Notes: generated by a model from the letters alone, not told the origin. Numbered from the stretch's first letter, positions 46,772 through 57,422 are shown. The stretch: DNA of 64,000 nt from Perkinsus olseni (GCA_013115135.1 JABANP010000221.1:1-64000); one strand, 5' to 3'. Numbers and translations: made by a program.

Positions 46772-47829
46772 ATGCGCCAACCTTCAAGAGATCGTCCGTC
46801 GACTACGAAGGGTGGCGACGAGGTCCGGCAGAGCTGCTATCATTTTCAAGAATGTTTGTCCCCTATTTTCACGAATCGCACTAGTAGCACATTTCGACGT
46901 ACTCACAACCATCATGCTCAGGCGTGCGTGTTGGGACCGTGGAATATCACCCTACAACCTGACACCCCAGTCTATTGGCTCAAGTGTCCGGACCTCAAAC
47001 ATTACCTCGTGAAGTTCCGAGTACATGCACGGCATGAGTTGGCAAAGAGACTCAGTGAGTGTTCTATTGTGTTGGGTAATGATTCCCACTTTGTCCGCAC
47101 GTCCGTTCCACCAGTGATCAAGCCAGCTCCTGCTTTCACTATACCACAATATAGGTGTTCCTGATCTGTCTCTTCGAAATCGCCACTTGTCTCAGAAACC
47201 GGTGTTCTACTCCATTCGTCGTCAGAGTCTGCAGGAGTGCGAGGACTCGCTGTATGGGCGGAGTCGACGGGCTCTTCAGGTCGAGTGTACCGGTTAGGGG
47301 GGCGAGACCTCACCTGCAAGCCGCTCAGTGAGTGGGTTTCTCCATCTGTGGCTTATACATGCGCTTTTTCAGCGACATCTGCCTGTCTGTCCGAGTCGGG
47401 GGTGCTGGATGAGCAATGGGAGATACTCATACAAGGGAATAAAGGAGTTGCTTTTCTCGATGACCGGAAGGTAGAGGCCCTCCCCAGACTCACATTTTTG
47501 CCGGAGTTCGACTCACAATACCGCTATGGCGGTGGATCCACATCCATTTGAAAACCGCAGATATGATGACCTCACTAAGGTACGGATCACTTTTCAAACG
47601 AGCGTCAACTCTGGAGCGATCGGCTTTTTTAACACGTCCGGAGACCCGTCTTTGGACGTGGACTTTAATTCTGTGACAATCACTTGTGTCGAGCATGGGG
47701 CACGCCCCCTCCTCCCGAACTATCATAACAGTCGAGGGGAAGGTGAGTGTAAAATGTTCGTGTGGTAGTATAACGGCTATACGACTGCTTCGATGTTGAT
47801 TGTAGAGGCAGCGTTGATCACGATATAGC
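46772..47829 (+). CDS. unrecognised multi-exon gene
   Basis: Candidate start MRQPSRDRPSTTKGGDEVRQ. The first exon continues ACVLGPWNITLQPDTPVYWL, KCPDLKHYLVKFRVHARHEL and AKRLSE. Further likely exons are KPVFYSIRRQSLQECEDSLY, then DEQWEILIQGNKGVAFLDDR, then a beta-rich part (HPFENRRYDDLTKVRITFQT, NSGAIGFFNTSGDPSLDVDF, VTITCVEHGARPLLPNYHNS) followed by a donor at GTGAGTG. The end near 47829 is a guess. The C-terminal part looks like a jelly-roll or SPRY-like beta sandwich and may be related to the preceding gene, but I cannot show this. Confidence 0.4.
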
Positions 47830-48541
47830 ATTCATGCGAGGCCGTTAGACGAGTTGTAAGTCATCAGATCGTTGATAATGAGGGAGCTGCCCGGGAGGCC
47901 GCCTGTAAATATAACGCGATCATGGTATTGTGAGATTGTTCTGTTGTGATTTCTCAATATCGTGTCGTATATCCCACTGTGAGCTGCGTTGTCCCTGTAG
48001 CGCTAGATGTCATTGATATTACTAGTTTGTAATTGAGACTGCGTGATTGCCGATATTCAATGCTAGTACAGGTTCGGAGTCTTCGTCTTTACGTGCGTTG
48101 GGAATGGATTCGGCGCCAGGCATCATTGAATCATCTCCGTACGAGACCGCGATGATGCATTTTAGCTTCGGAACTGCGTGGTTGTTGATGTCATTGGTGG
48201 TCAGGCGATCGCCGGGGGAAGATTCGAGAACGAAGGTAGAAAGGGTTAAGGTAACTCCTACCAACTTGCTTTGTGGCTTCGAAGACTCACATCCTCAGGC
48301 AAGGCCAGTGGGCTCTTCATTACTGCGTTTGTGATCGCTGCGGACTCACATTTTGGATGACTCAGTGAAACAACATGTGCTGTGACTGAAGCGATCAAAG
48401 GTGTCTCAGCGGTTCCGTACCAAACGCGTTGCCTTAAATAGTCTTGGCCAAAGTTCGGCGCACAGTGGTCCGGAGGACCCCCTGATTTTCACTCGTCCCT
48501 CCCTTCTTTCTCCCCAGTCTTTGTATTACTTACAACTCCGA
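47830..48541. other. spacer before the tRNA array
   Basis: No gene recognised. Open frames are short, and the sequence bears no resemblance to the repeat until about 48542. Confidence 0.5.
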
Positions 48542-48816
48542 CAGGCTTCGAACGGCTGCTGGTAATTTCTCTACTCCCTACTACGCTATCCATCACCCAC
48601 GAAAAAACGCACTTACAGCAGGAATAAACATTGTGCGGGGGAGGAGGTGAATGGTCAATTGGTCAATCGATCAGGAGATGTAAAAAACAATTTTTTGGTT
48701 TTCATATCAATTGCGGATCAATAAATCAATTAACCAGTCAACGAGTGATTGATTTCTCAGCTCCCAATGACGAAATCGTCCCGGCAATCGAGGAGGTTCA
48801 CGAACTGCTCCTGGAT

Positions 48817-48890
48817 GCCCGATTAGTTCAGCTGGATAGAATGTCTGCCTACGGAGCAGATGGTCGTAGGTTCGAATCCTGCATCGGGTA
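48817..48890 (+). tRNA. tRNA-Arg(ACG), unit 1
   Basis: 74-nt cloverleaf: acceptor GCCCGAT/ATCGGGT, discriminator A, anticodon stem TCTGC/GCAGA with loop CTACGGA (anticodon ACG), T arm GTAGG-TTCGAAT-CCTGC. Used as the reference copy for the other units. Confidence 0.95.
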
Positions 48891-48935
48891 GGCTTTCAGC
48901 TCTGGCCGACATAGCGATAGCCCTCGAAACGATGA

Positions 48936-49017
48936 CGACACCTGAGGGATTCGAACCCTCGCGGGCATAGCCCAACGGCTTAGCAGGCCGCCGCCTTAAT
49001 CACTCGGCCAAAGTGTC
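48936..49017 (-). tRNA. tRNA-Ser(GCT), unit 1
   Basis: 82-nt class II tRNA: acceptor GACACTT/AGGTGTC, discriminator G as expected for Ser, anticodon stem GCGGC/GCCGT with loop CTGCTAA (anticodon GCT), long variable arm GGGC-TAT-GCCC, T loop TTCGAAT. One D-loop change (GTGA for GTGG). Confidence 0.93.
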
Positions 49018-49469
49018 TCAAACACATTATGGTAGCACCAGCTGCTCAACTCATTGGAGCTTTCTGACTGAAAAAGGCGTTACTCGCTATAATATTCAGA
49101 AACTGCCTTGGCCGAAGTTAACGAGAGCCGCGGCCACTCGACCTCCCATGTATCTACCCGCTACTATCTATATCGTACAACGCAGGCAGGCTTCGAACGG
49201 CTGCTGGTAATTTATCTACTCCCCATCCCTCGTACGACGCTACCTACCACCCACGAGAGACCCACTTACAGCAGGAATCAACATTGTGCGGGGTAGGAGG
49301 TGAATGGTCAATTGGTCAATCGATCAGGTGATGTAAAAAAACTTTTTTGGGTTTTTATATCAATTGCGGATCAACAAATCAATCAACCAGTTAACGAGTG
49401 ATTGATTTCTCGCCTCCCAATGACGAAAACGTCCCGGCAATCGAGGAGGTTCACGAACTGCTCCTGGAT

Positions 49470-49543
49470 GCCCGATTAGTTCAGCTGGATAGAATGTCTG
49501 CCTACGGAGCAGATGGTCGTAGGTTCGAATCCTGCATCGGGTA
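49470..49543 (+). tRNA. tRNA-Arg(ACG), unit 2
   Basis: Same as the reference copy. Confidence 0.95.
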
Positions 49544-49588
49544 GGCTTTCAGCTCTGGCCGACATAGCGATACCCCTCGAAACGATGA

Positions 49589-49670
49589 CGACACCTGAGG
49601 GATTCGAACCCTCACGGGCATAGCCCAACGGCTAAGCAGGCCGCCGACTTAACCACTCGGCCAAAGTGTC
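49589..49670 (-). tRNA. tRNA-Ser(GCT), unit 2, variant
   Basis: Anticodon GCT kept. Loop reads CTGCTTA, and one D-stem base is changed (GTC for GGC), which breaks a pair. Confidence 0.8.
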
Positions 49671-50121
49671 TCGAACACATTATGGTAGCACCAGCTGCTC
49701 AACTCATTGGAGCTTTCTGACTGAAAAAGGCGTTACTCGCTATACTATTCAGAAACTGCCTTGGCCAAAGTTAACGAGAGCCGCGGCCACTCGACCTCCC
49801 ATGTATCTACCCGCTACTATCTATATCGTACAACGCAGGCAGGCTTCGAACGGCTGCTGGTAATTTATCTACTCCCAATCCCTCGTACGACGCTACCTAC
49901 CACCCACGAAAAACGCACTTACAGCAGGAATCCACATTGTGCGGGGTAGGAGGTGAATGGTCAATTGGTCAATCGATCAGGTGATGTAAAAAAACTTTTT
50001 TGGTTTTTATATCAATTGCGGATCAACAAATCAATCAACCAGTTAACGAGTGATTGATTTCTCGACTCCCAATGACGAAAACGTCCCGGCAATCGAGGAG
50101 GTTCACGAACTGCTCCTGGTT

Positions 50122-50195
50122 GCCCGATTAGTTCAGCTGGATAGAATGTCTGCCTACGGAGCAGATGGTCGTAGGTTCGAATCCTGCATCGGGTA
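50122..50195 (+). tRNA. tRNA-Arg(ACG), unit 3
   Basis: Same as the reference copy; the base two before the gene differs (T for A). Confidence 0.95.
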
Positions 50196-50240
50196 GGCTT
50201 TTAGCTCTGGCCGACATAGCGATACCCCTCGAAACGATGA

Positions 50241-50322
50241 CGACACCTGAGGGATTCGAACCCTCGCGGGCATAGCCCAACGGCTTAGCAGGCCGCCGCC
50301 TTAACCACTCGGCCAAAGTGTC
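50241..50322 (-). tRNA. tRNA-Ser(GCT), unit 3
   Basis: Intact class II fold with GTGG D loop; the consensus Ser copy. Confidence 0.95.
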
Positions 50323-50774
50323 TCAAACATATTATGGTAGCACCAGCTGCTCAACTCATTGGAGCTTTCTGACTGAAAAAGGCGTTACTCGCTATACTAT
50401 TCAGAAACTGCCTTGGCCAAAGTTAACGAGAGCCGCGGCCACTCGACCTCCCATGTATCTACCCGCTACTATCTATATCGTACAACGCAGGCAGGCTTCG
50501 AACGGCTGCTGGTAATTTATCTACTCCCCATCCCTCGTACGACGCTACCTACCACCCACGAAAAACGCACTTACAGCAGGAATCAACATTGTGCGGGGTA
50601 GGAGGTGAATGGTCAATTGGTCAATCGATCAGGTGATGTAAAAAAACTTTTTTTGGTTTTTATATCAATTGCGGATCAACAAATCAATCAACCAGTTAAC
50701 GAGTGATTGATTTCTCGCCTCCCAATGACGAAAACGTCCCGGCAATCGAGGAGGTTCACGAACTGCTCCTGGAT

Positions 50775-50848
50775 GCCCGATTAGTTCAGCTGGATAGAAT
50801 GTCTGCCTACGGAGCAGATGGTCGTAGGTTCGAATCCTGCATCGGGTA
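50775..50848 (+). tRNA. tRNA-Arg(ACG), unit 4
   Basis: Same as the reference copy. Confidence 0.95.
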
Positions 50849-50893
50849 GGCTTTCAGCTCTGGCCGACATAGCGATACCCCTCGAAACGATGA

Positions 50894-50975
50894 CGACACC
50901 TGAGGGATTCGAACCCTCGCGGGCATAGCCCAACGGCTTAGCAGGCCGCCGCCTTAACCACTCGGCCAAAGTGTC
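50894..50975 (-). tRNA. tRNA-Ser(GCT), unit 4
   Basis: Consensus copy. Confidence 0.95.
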
Positions 50976-51426
50976 TCAAACACATTATGGTAGCACCAGC
51001 TGCTCAACTCATTGGAGCTTTCTGACTGAAAAAGGCGTTACTCGCTATACTATTCAGAAACTGCCTTGGCCAAAGTTAACGAGAGCCGCGGCCACTCGAC
51101 CTCCCATGTATCTACCCGCTACTATCTATATCGTACAACGCAGGCAGGCTTCGAACGGCTGCTGGTAATTTATCTACTCCCCATCCCTCGTACGACGCTA
51201 CCTACCACCCACGAAAAACGCACTTACAGCAGGAATCAACATTGTGCGGGGTAGGAGGTGAATGGTCAATTGGTCAATCGATCAGGTGATGTAAAAAAAC
51301 TTTTTTGGTTTTTATATCAATTGCGGATCAACAAAGCAATCAACCAGTTAACGAGTGATTGATTTCTCGACTCCCAATGACGAAAACGTCCCGGCAATCG
51401 AGGAGGTTCACGAACTGCTTCTGGGT

Positions 51427-51500
51427 GCCCGATTAGTTCAGCTGGATAGAATGTCTGCCTACGGAGCAGATGGTCGTAGGTTCGAATCCTGCATCGTGTA
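51427..51500 (+). tRNA. tRNA-Arg(ACG), unit 5, acceptor variant
   Basis: The 3' acceptor strand reads ATCGTGT instead of ATCGGGT, breaking one pair. Confidence 0.85.
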
Positions 51501-51545
51501 GGCTTTCAGCTCTGGCCGACATAGCGATACCCCTCGAAACGATGA

Positions 51546-51627
51546 CGATACCTGAGGGATTCGAACCCTCGCGGGCATAGCCCAACGGCTTAGCAGGCCG
51601 CCGCCTTAACCACTCGGCCAAAGTGTC
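51546..51627 (-). tRNA. tRNA-Ser(GCT), unit 5
   Basis: Acceptor 3' strand carries one change (GATACC on the plus strand), turning a pair into G-U or a mismatch; otherwise consensus. Confidence 0.88.
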
Positions 51628-52080
51628 TCAAACACATTATGGTAGCACCAGCTGCTCAACTCATTGGAGCTTTCTGACTGAAAAAGGCGTTACTCGCTAT
51701 ACTATTCAGAAACTGCCTTGGCCAAAGTTAACGAGAGCCGCGGCCACTCGACCTCCCATGTATCTACCCGCTACTATCTATATCGTACAACGCAGGCAGG
51801 CTTCGAACGGCTGCTGGTAATTTATCTACTCCCAATCCCTCGTACGACGCTACCTACCACCCACGAAAAACGCACTTACAGCAGGAATCAACATTGTGCG
51901 GGGTAGGAGGTGAATGGTCAATTGGTCAATCGATCAGGTGATGTAAAAAAACTTTTTTTGGTTTTTTATATCAATTGCGGATCAACAAATCAATCAACCA
52001 GTTAACGAGTGATTGATTTCTCGCCTCCCAATGACGAAAACGTCCCGGCAATCGAGGAGGTTCACGAACTGCTCCTGGAT

Positions 52081-52154
52081 GCCCGATTAGTTCAGCTGGA
52101 TAGAATGTCTGCCTACGGAGCAGATGGTCGTAGGTTCGAATCCTGCATCGGGTA
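52081..52154 (+). tRNA. tRNA-Arg(ACG), unit 6
   Basis: Same as the reference copy. Confidence 0.95.
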
Positions 52155-52199
52155 GGCTTTCAGCTCTGGCCGACATAGCGATACCCCTCGAAACGATGA

Positions 52200-52281
52200 C
52201 GACACCTGAGGGATTCGAACCCTCGCGGGCATAGCCCAACGGCTTAGCAGGCCGCCGCCTTAACCACTCGGCCAAAGTGTC
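52200..52281 (-). tRNA. tRNA-Ser(GCT), unit 6
   Basis: Consensus copy. Confidence 0.95.
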
Positions 52282-52733
52282 TCAAACACATTATGGTAGC
52301 ACCAGCTGCTCAACTCATTGGAGCTTTCTGACTGAAAAAGGCGTTACTCGCTATACTATTCAGAAACTGCCTTGGCCAAAGTTAACGAGAGCCGCGGCCA
52401 CTCGACCTCCCATGTATCTACCCGCTACTATCTATATCGTACAACGCAGGCAGGCTTCGAACGGCTGCTGGTAATTTATCTACTCCCAATCCCTCGTACG
52501 GCGCTACCTACCACCCACGAAAATCGCGCTTACAGCAAGAATCAACACTGTGTGGGGGAGGAGGTGAATGGTCAATTGGTCAATCGATCAGGTGATGTAA
52601 AAAAACTTTTTTTGGTTTTTATATCAATTGCGGATCAACAAATCAATCAACCAGTTAACGAGTGATTGATTTCTCGCCTCTCAATGACGAAAACGTCCCG
52701 GCAATCGAGGAGGTTCACGAACTGCTCCTGGAT

Positions 52734-52807
52734 GCCCGATTAGTTCAGCTGGATAGAATGTCTGCCTACGGAGCAGATGGTCGTAGGTTCGAATCCTGCA
52801 TCGGGTA
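52734..52807 (+). tRNA. tRNA-Arg(ACG), unit 7
   Basis: Same as the reference copy. Confidence 0.95.
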
Positions 52808-52852
52808 GGCTTTCAGCTCTGGCCGACATAGCGATACCCCTCGAAACGATGA

Positions 52853-52934
52853 CGACACCTGAGGGATTCGAACCCTCGCGGGCATAGCCCAACGGCTTAG
52901 CAGGCCGCCGCCTTAACCACTCGGCCAAAGTGTC
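52853..52934 (-). tRNA. tRNA-Ser(GCT), unit 7
   Basis: Consensus copy. Confidence 0.95.
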
Positions 52935-53386
52935 TCAAATACATTATGGTAGCACCAGCTGCTCAACTCATTGGAGCTTTCTGACTGAAAAAGGCGTTAC
53001 TCGCTATACTATTCAGAAACTGCCTTGGCCAAAGTTAACGAGAGCCGCGGCCACTCGACCTCCCATGTATCTACCCGCTACTATCTATATCGTACAACGC
53101 AGGCAGGCTTCGAACGGCTGCTGGTAATTTATCTACTCCCAATCCCTCGTACGACGCTACCTACCACCCACGAAAAACGCACTTACAGCAGGAATCAACA
53201 TTGTGCGGGGTAGGAGGTGAATGGTCAATTGGTCAATCGATCAGGTGATGTAAAAAAACTTTTTTTGGTTTTTATATCAATTGCGGATCAACAAATCAAT
53301 CAACCAGTTAACGAGTGATTGATTTCTCGCCTCTCAATGACGAAAACGTCCCGGCAATCGGGGAGGTTCACGAACTGCTCCTGGAT

Positions 53387-53460
53387 GCCCGATTAGTTCA
53401 GCTGGATAGAATATCTGCCTACGGAGCAGATGGTCGTAGGTTCGAATCCTGCATCGGGTA
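53387..53460 (+). tRNA. tRNA-Arg(ACG), unit 8
   Basis: Base 26 is A instead of G (GAATATCTGC); anticodon ACG intact. Confidence 0.92.
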
Positions 53461-53505
53461 GGCTTTCAGCTCTGGCAGACATAGCGATACCCCTCGAAAC
53501 GATGA

Positions 53506-53587
53506 CGACACCTGAGGGATTCGAACCCTCGCGGGCATAGCCCAACGGCTTAGTAGGCCGCCGCCTCAACCACTCGGCCAAAGTGTC
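53506..53587 (-). tRNA. tRNA-Ser scaffold with ACT anticodon, unit 8
   Basis: The anticodon loop reads CTACTAA, so the anticodon is ACT rather than GCT. A D-arm base is also changed (GTTGAGGC). If A34 is converted to inosine it could read AGU, AGC and also the Arg codon AGA. Confidence 0.8.
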
Positions 53588-54038
53588 TCAAACACATTAT
53601 GGTAGCACAAGTTGCTCAACTCATTGGAGCTTTCTGACTGAAAAAGGCGTTACTCGCTATACTATTCAGAAACTGCCTTGGCCAAAGTTAACGAGAGCCG
53701 CGGCCACTCGACCTCCCATGTATCTACCCGCTACTATCTATATCGTACAACGCAGGCAGGCTTCGAACGGCTGCTGGTAATTTATCTACTCCCCATCCCT
53801 CGTACGACGCTACCTACCACCCACGAAAAACGCACTTACAGCAGGAATCAACATTGTGCGGGGTAGGAGGTGAATGGTCAATTGGTCAATCGATCAGGTG
53901 ATGTAAAAAAACTTTTTTGGTTTTTATATCAATTGCGGATCAACAAATCAATCAACCAGTTAACGAGTGATTGATTTCTCGCCTCTCAATGACGAAAACG
54001 TCCCGGCAATCGAGGAGGTTCACGAACTGCTCCTGGAT

Positions 54039-54112
54039 GCCCGATTAGTTCAGCTGGATAGAATATCTGCCTTCGGAGCAGATGGTCGTAGGTTCGAATC
54101 CTGCATCGGGTA
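54039..54112 (+). tRNA. tRNA-Arg with TCG anticodon, unit 9
   Basis: The anticodon loop reads CTTCGGA, changing ACG to TCG while keeping the TCTGC/GCAGA stem. It stays an Arg decoder but would prefer CGA. Base 26 is A, as in unit 8. Confidence 0.88.
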
Positions 54113-54157
54113 GGCTTTCAGCTCTGGCCGACATTGCGATACCCCTCGAAACGATGA

Positions 54158-54239
54158 CGACACCTGAGGGATTCGAACCCTCGCGGGCATAGCCCATCGG
54201 CTTGGCAGGCCGCCGCCTTAACCACTCGGTCAAAGTATC
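54158..54239 (-). tRNA. tRNA-Ser scaffold with GCC (Gly) anticodon, unit 9
   Basis: The loop reads CTGCCAA, so the anticodon is GCC. Linked changes: stem base 43 becomes A (G27-A43 mismatch), the D stem becomes ACC, and the acceptor becomes GATACTT. Variable arm, T arm and discriminator G are Ser-like. Confidence 0.8.
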
Positions 54240-54691
54240 TCAAACGCATTATGGTAGCACCAGCTGCTCAACTCATTGGAGCTTTCTGACTGAAAAAGGC
54301 GATACTCGCTATACTATTCAGAAACTGCCATGGCCAAAGTTAACGAGAGCCGCGGCCACTCGACCTCCCATGTATCTACCCGCTACTATCTATATCGTAC
54401 AACGCAGGCAGGCTTCGAACGGCTGCTGGTAATTTATCTACTCCCCATCCCTCGTACGACGCTACCTACCACCCACGAAAAACGCACTTACAGCAGGAAT
54501 CAACATTGTGCGGGGTAGGAGGTGAATGGTCAATTGGTCAATCGATCAGGTGATGTAAAAAAACTTTTTTCGGTTTTCATATCAATTGCGGATCAACAAA
54601 TCAATCGACCAGTTAACGAGTGATTGATTTCTCGCCTCCCAATGATGAAAACGTCCCGGCAATCGAGGAGGTTCACGAACTGCTCCTGGAT

Positions 54692-54765
54692 GCCCGATTA
54701 GTTCAGCTGGATAGAATGTCTGCCTACGGAGCAGATGGTCGTAGGTTCGAATCCTGCATCGGGTA
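54692..54765 (+). tRNA. tRNA-Arg(ACG), unit 10
   Basis: Same as the reference copy. Confidence 0.95.
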
Positions 54766-54810
54766 GGCTTTCAGCTCTGGCAGACATAGCGATACCCCTC
54801 GAAACGATGA

Positions 54811-54892
54811 CGACACCTGAGGGATTCGAACCCTCGCGGGCATAGCCCAACGGCTTAGCAGGCCGCCGCCTTAACCACTCGGCCAAAGTGTC
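54811..54892 (-). tRNA. tRNA-Ser(GCT), unit 10
   Basis: Consensus copy. Confidence 0.95.
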
Positions 54893-55344
54893 TCAAGCAC
54901 ATTGTGGTAGCACCAGCTGCTCAACTCATTGGAGCTTTCTGACTGAAAAAGGCGTTACTCGCTATACTATTCAGAAACTGCCTTGGCCAAAGTTAACGAG
55001 AGCCGCGGCCACTCGACCTCCCATGTATCTACCCGCTACTATCTATATCGTACAACGCAGGCAGGCTTCGAACGGCTGCTGGTAATTTATCTACTCCCAA
55101 TCCCTCGTACGACGCTACCTACCACCCACGAAAAACGCACTTACAGCAGGAATCAACATTGTGCGGGGTAGGAGGTGAATGGTCAATTGGTCAATCGATC
55201 AGGTGATGTAAAAAAACTTTTTTTGGTTTTTATATCAATTGCGGATCAACAAATCAATCAACCAGTTAACGAGTGATTGATTTCTCGCCTCTCAATGACG
55301 AAAACGTCCCGGCAATCGAGGAGGTTCACGAACTGCTCCTGGAT

Positions 55345-55418
55345 GCCCGATTAGTTCAGCTGGATAGAATGTCTGCCTACGGAGCAGATGGTCGTAGGTT
55401 CGAATCCTGCATCGGGTA
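55345..55418 (+). tRNA. tRNA-Arg(ACG), unit 11
   Basis: Same as the reference copy. Confidence 0.95.
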
Positions 55419-55463
55419 GGCTTTCAGCTCTGGCAGACATAGCGATACCCCTCGAAACGATGA

Positions 55464-55545
55464 CGACACCTGAGGGATTCGAACCCCCGCGGGCATAGCC
55501 CAACGGCTTAGCAGGCCGCCGCCTTAACCACTCTGCCAAAGTGTC
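55464..55545 (-). tRNA. tRNA-Ser(GCT), unit 11
   Basis: D stem carries one change (GCAGAG for GCCGAG) and the T stem one (GGGGG side); anticodon intact. Confidence 0.87.
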
Positions 55546-55997
55546 TCAAACACATTATGGTAGCACCAGCTGCTCAACTCATTGGAGCTTTCTGACTGAA
55601 AAAGGCGTTACTCGCTATACTATTCAGAAACTGCCTTGGCCAAAGTTAACGAGAGCCGCGGCCACTCGACCTCCCGCGTATCTACCCGCTACTATCTATA
55701 TCGTACAACGCAGGCAGGCTTCGAACGGCTGCTGGTAATTTATCTACTCCCAATCCCTCGTACGGCGCTACCTACCACCCACGAAAGACGCGCTTACAGC
55801 AAGAATCAACACTGTGTGGGGGAGGAGGTGAATGGTCAATTGGTCAATCGATCAGGAGATGTAAAAAACAATTTTCTGGTTTTTATATCAATTGCGGATC
55901 AATAAATCAATTAACCAGTCAACGAGTGATTGATTTCTCGTCTCCCAATGACGAAAACGTCCCGGCAATCGAGGAGGTTCACGAACTGCTCCTGGAT

Positions 55998-56071
55998 GCC
56001 CGATTAGTTCAGCTGGATAGAATGTCTGCCTACGGAGCAGATGGTCGTAGGTTCGAATCCTGCATCGGGTA
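55998..56071 (+). tRNA. tRNA-Arg(ACG), unit 12
   Basis: Same as the reference copy. Confidence 0.95.
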
Positions 56072-56116
56072 GGCTTTCAGCTCTGGCCGACATTGCGATA
56101 CCCCTCGAAACGATGA

Positions 56117-56198
56117 CGACACCTGCGGGATTCGAACCCTCGCGGGCATAGCCCATCGGCTTGGCAGGCCGCCGCCTTAACCACTCGGTCAAAGTATC
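56117..56198 (-). tRNA. tRNA-Ser scaffold with GCC (Gly) anticodon, unit 12
   Basis: Carries the same linked changes as unit 9 (CTGCCAA loop, A43, ACC D stem, GATACTT acceptor), so the two copies share an ancestor or were gene-converted. One extra T-stem change (CCGCAGG). Confidence 0.78.
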
Positions 56199-56650
56199 TC
56201 AAACGCATTATGGTAGCACCAGCTGCTCAACTCATTGGAGCTTTCTGACTGAAAAAGGCGTTACTCGCTATACTATTCAGAAACTGCCATGGCCAAAGTT
56301 AACGAGAGCCGCGGCCACTCGACCTCCCATGTATCTACCCGCTACTATCTATATCGTACAACGCAGGCAGGCTTCGAACGGCTGCTGGTAATTTATCTAC
56401 TCCCAATCCCTCGTACGACGCTACCTACCACCCACGAAAAACGCACTTACAGCAGGAATCACCATTGTGCGGGGTAGGGGGTGAATGGTCAATTGGTCAA
56501 TCGATCAGGTGATGTAAAAAAACTTTTTTCGGTTTTCATATCAATTGCGGATCAACAAATCAATCGACCAGTTAACGAGTGATTGATTTCTCGCCTCCCA
56601 ATGACGAAAACGTCCCGGCAATCGAGGAGGTTCACGAACTGCTCCTGGAT

Positions 56651-56724
56651 GCCCGATTAGTTCAGCTGGATAGAATGTCTGCCTACGGAGCAGATGGTCG
56701 TAGGTTCGAATACTGCATCGGGTA
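56651..56724 (+). tRNA. tRNA-Arg(ACG), unit 13, T-stem variant
   Basis: T stem 3' strand reads ACTGC instead of CCTGC, losing one pair and altering the B box. Confidence 0.85.
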
Positions 56725-56769
56725 GGCTTTCAGCTCTGGCCGACATAGCGATACCCCTCGAAACGATGA

Positions 56770-56851
56770 CGACACCTGAGGGATTCGAACCCTCGCGGGC
56801 ATAGCCCAACGGCTTAGCAGGTCGCCGCCTTAACCACTCGGCCAAAGTGTC
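56770..56851 (-). tRNA. tRNA-Ser(GCT), unit 13
   Basis: Anticodon stem 5' strand reads GCGAC, breaking one pair with GCCGT. Confidence 0.83.
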
Positions 56852-57303
56852 TCAAACATATTATGGTAGCACCAGCTGCTCAACTCATTGGAGCTTTCTG
56901 ACTGAAAAAGGCGTTACTCGCTATACTATTCAGAAACTGCCTTGGCCAAAGTTAACGAGAGCCGCGGCCACTCGACCTCCCATGTATCTACCCGCTACTA
57001 TCTATATCGTACAACGCAGGCAGGCTTCGAACAGCTGCTGGTAATTTATCTACTCCCCATCCCTCGTACGACGCTACCTACCACCCACGAAAAACGCACT
57101 TACAGCAGGAATCACCATTGTGCGGGGTAGGGGGTGAATGGTCAATTGGTCAATCGATCAGGTGATGTAAAAAAACTTTTTTTGGTTTTTATATCAATTG
57201 CGGATCAACAAATTAATCAACCAGTTAACGAGTGATTGATTTCTCGCCTCCCAATGACGAAAACGTCCCGGCAATCGAGGAGGTTCACGAACTGCTCCTG
57301 GAT

Positions 57304-57377
57304 GCCCGATTAGTTCAGCTTGATAGAATGTCTGCCTACGGACCAGATGGTCGTAGGTTCGAATCCTGCATCGGGTA
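57304..57377 (+). tRNA. tRNA-Arg(ACG), unit 14, stem variant
   Basis: Anticodon stem 3' strand is CCAGA instead of GCAGA, giving a C-C mismatch next to the loop; one D-loop change (GCTTGATA). Confidence 0.82.
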
Positions 57378-57422
57378 GGCTTTCAGCTCTGGCCGACATA
57401 GCGATACCCCTCGAAGCGATGA

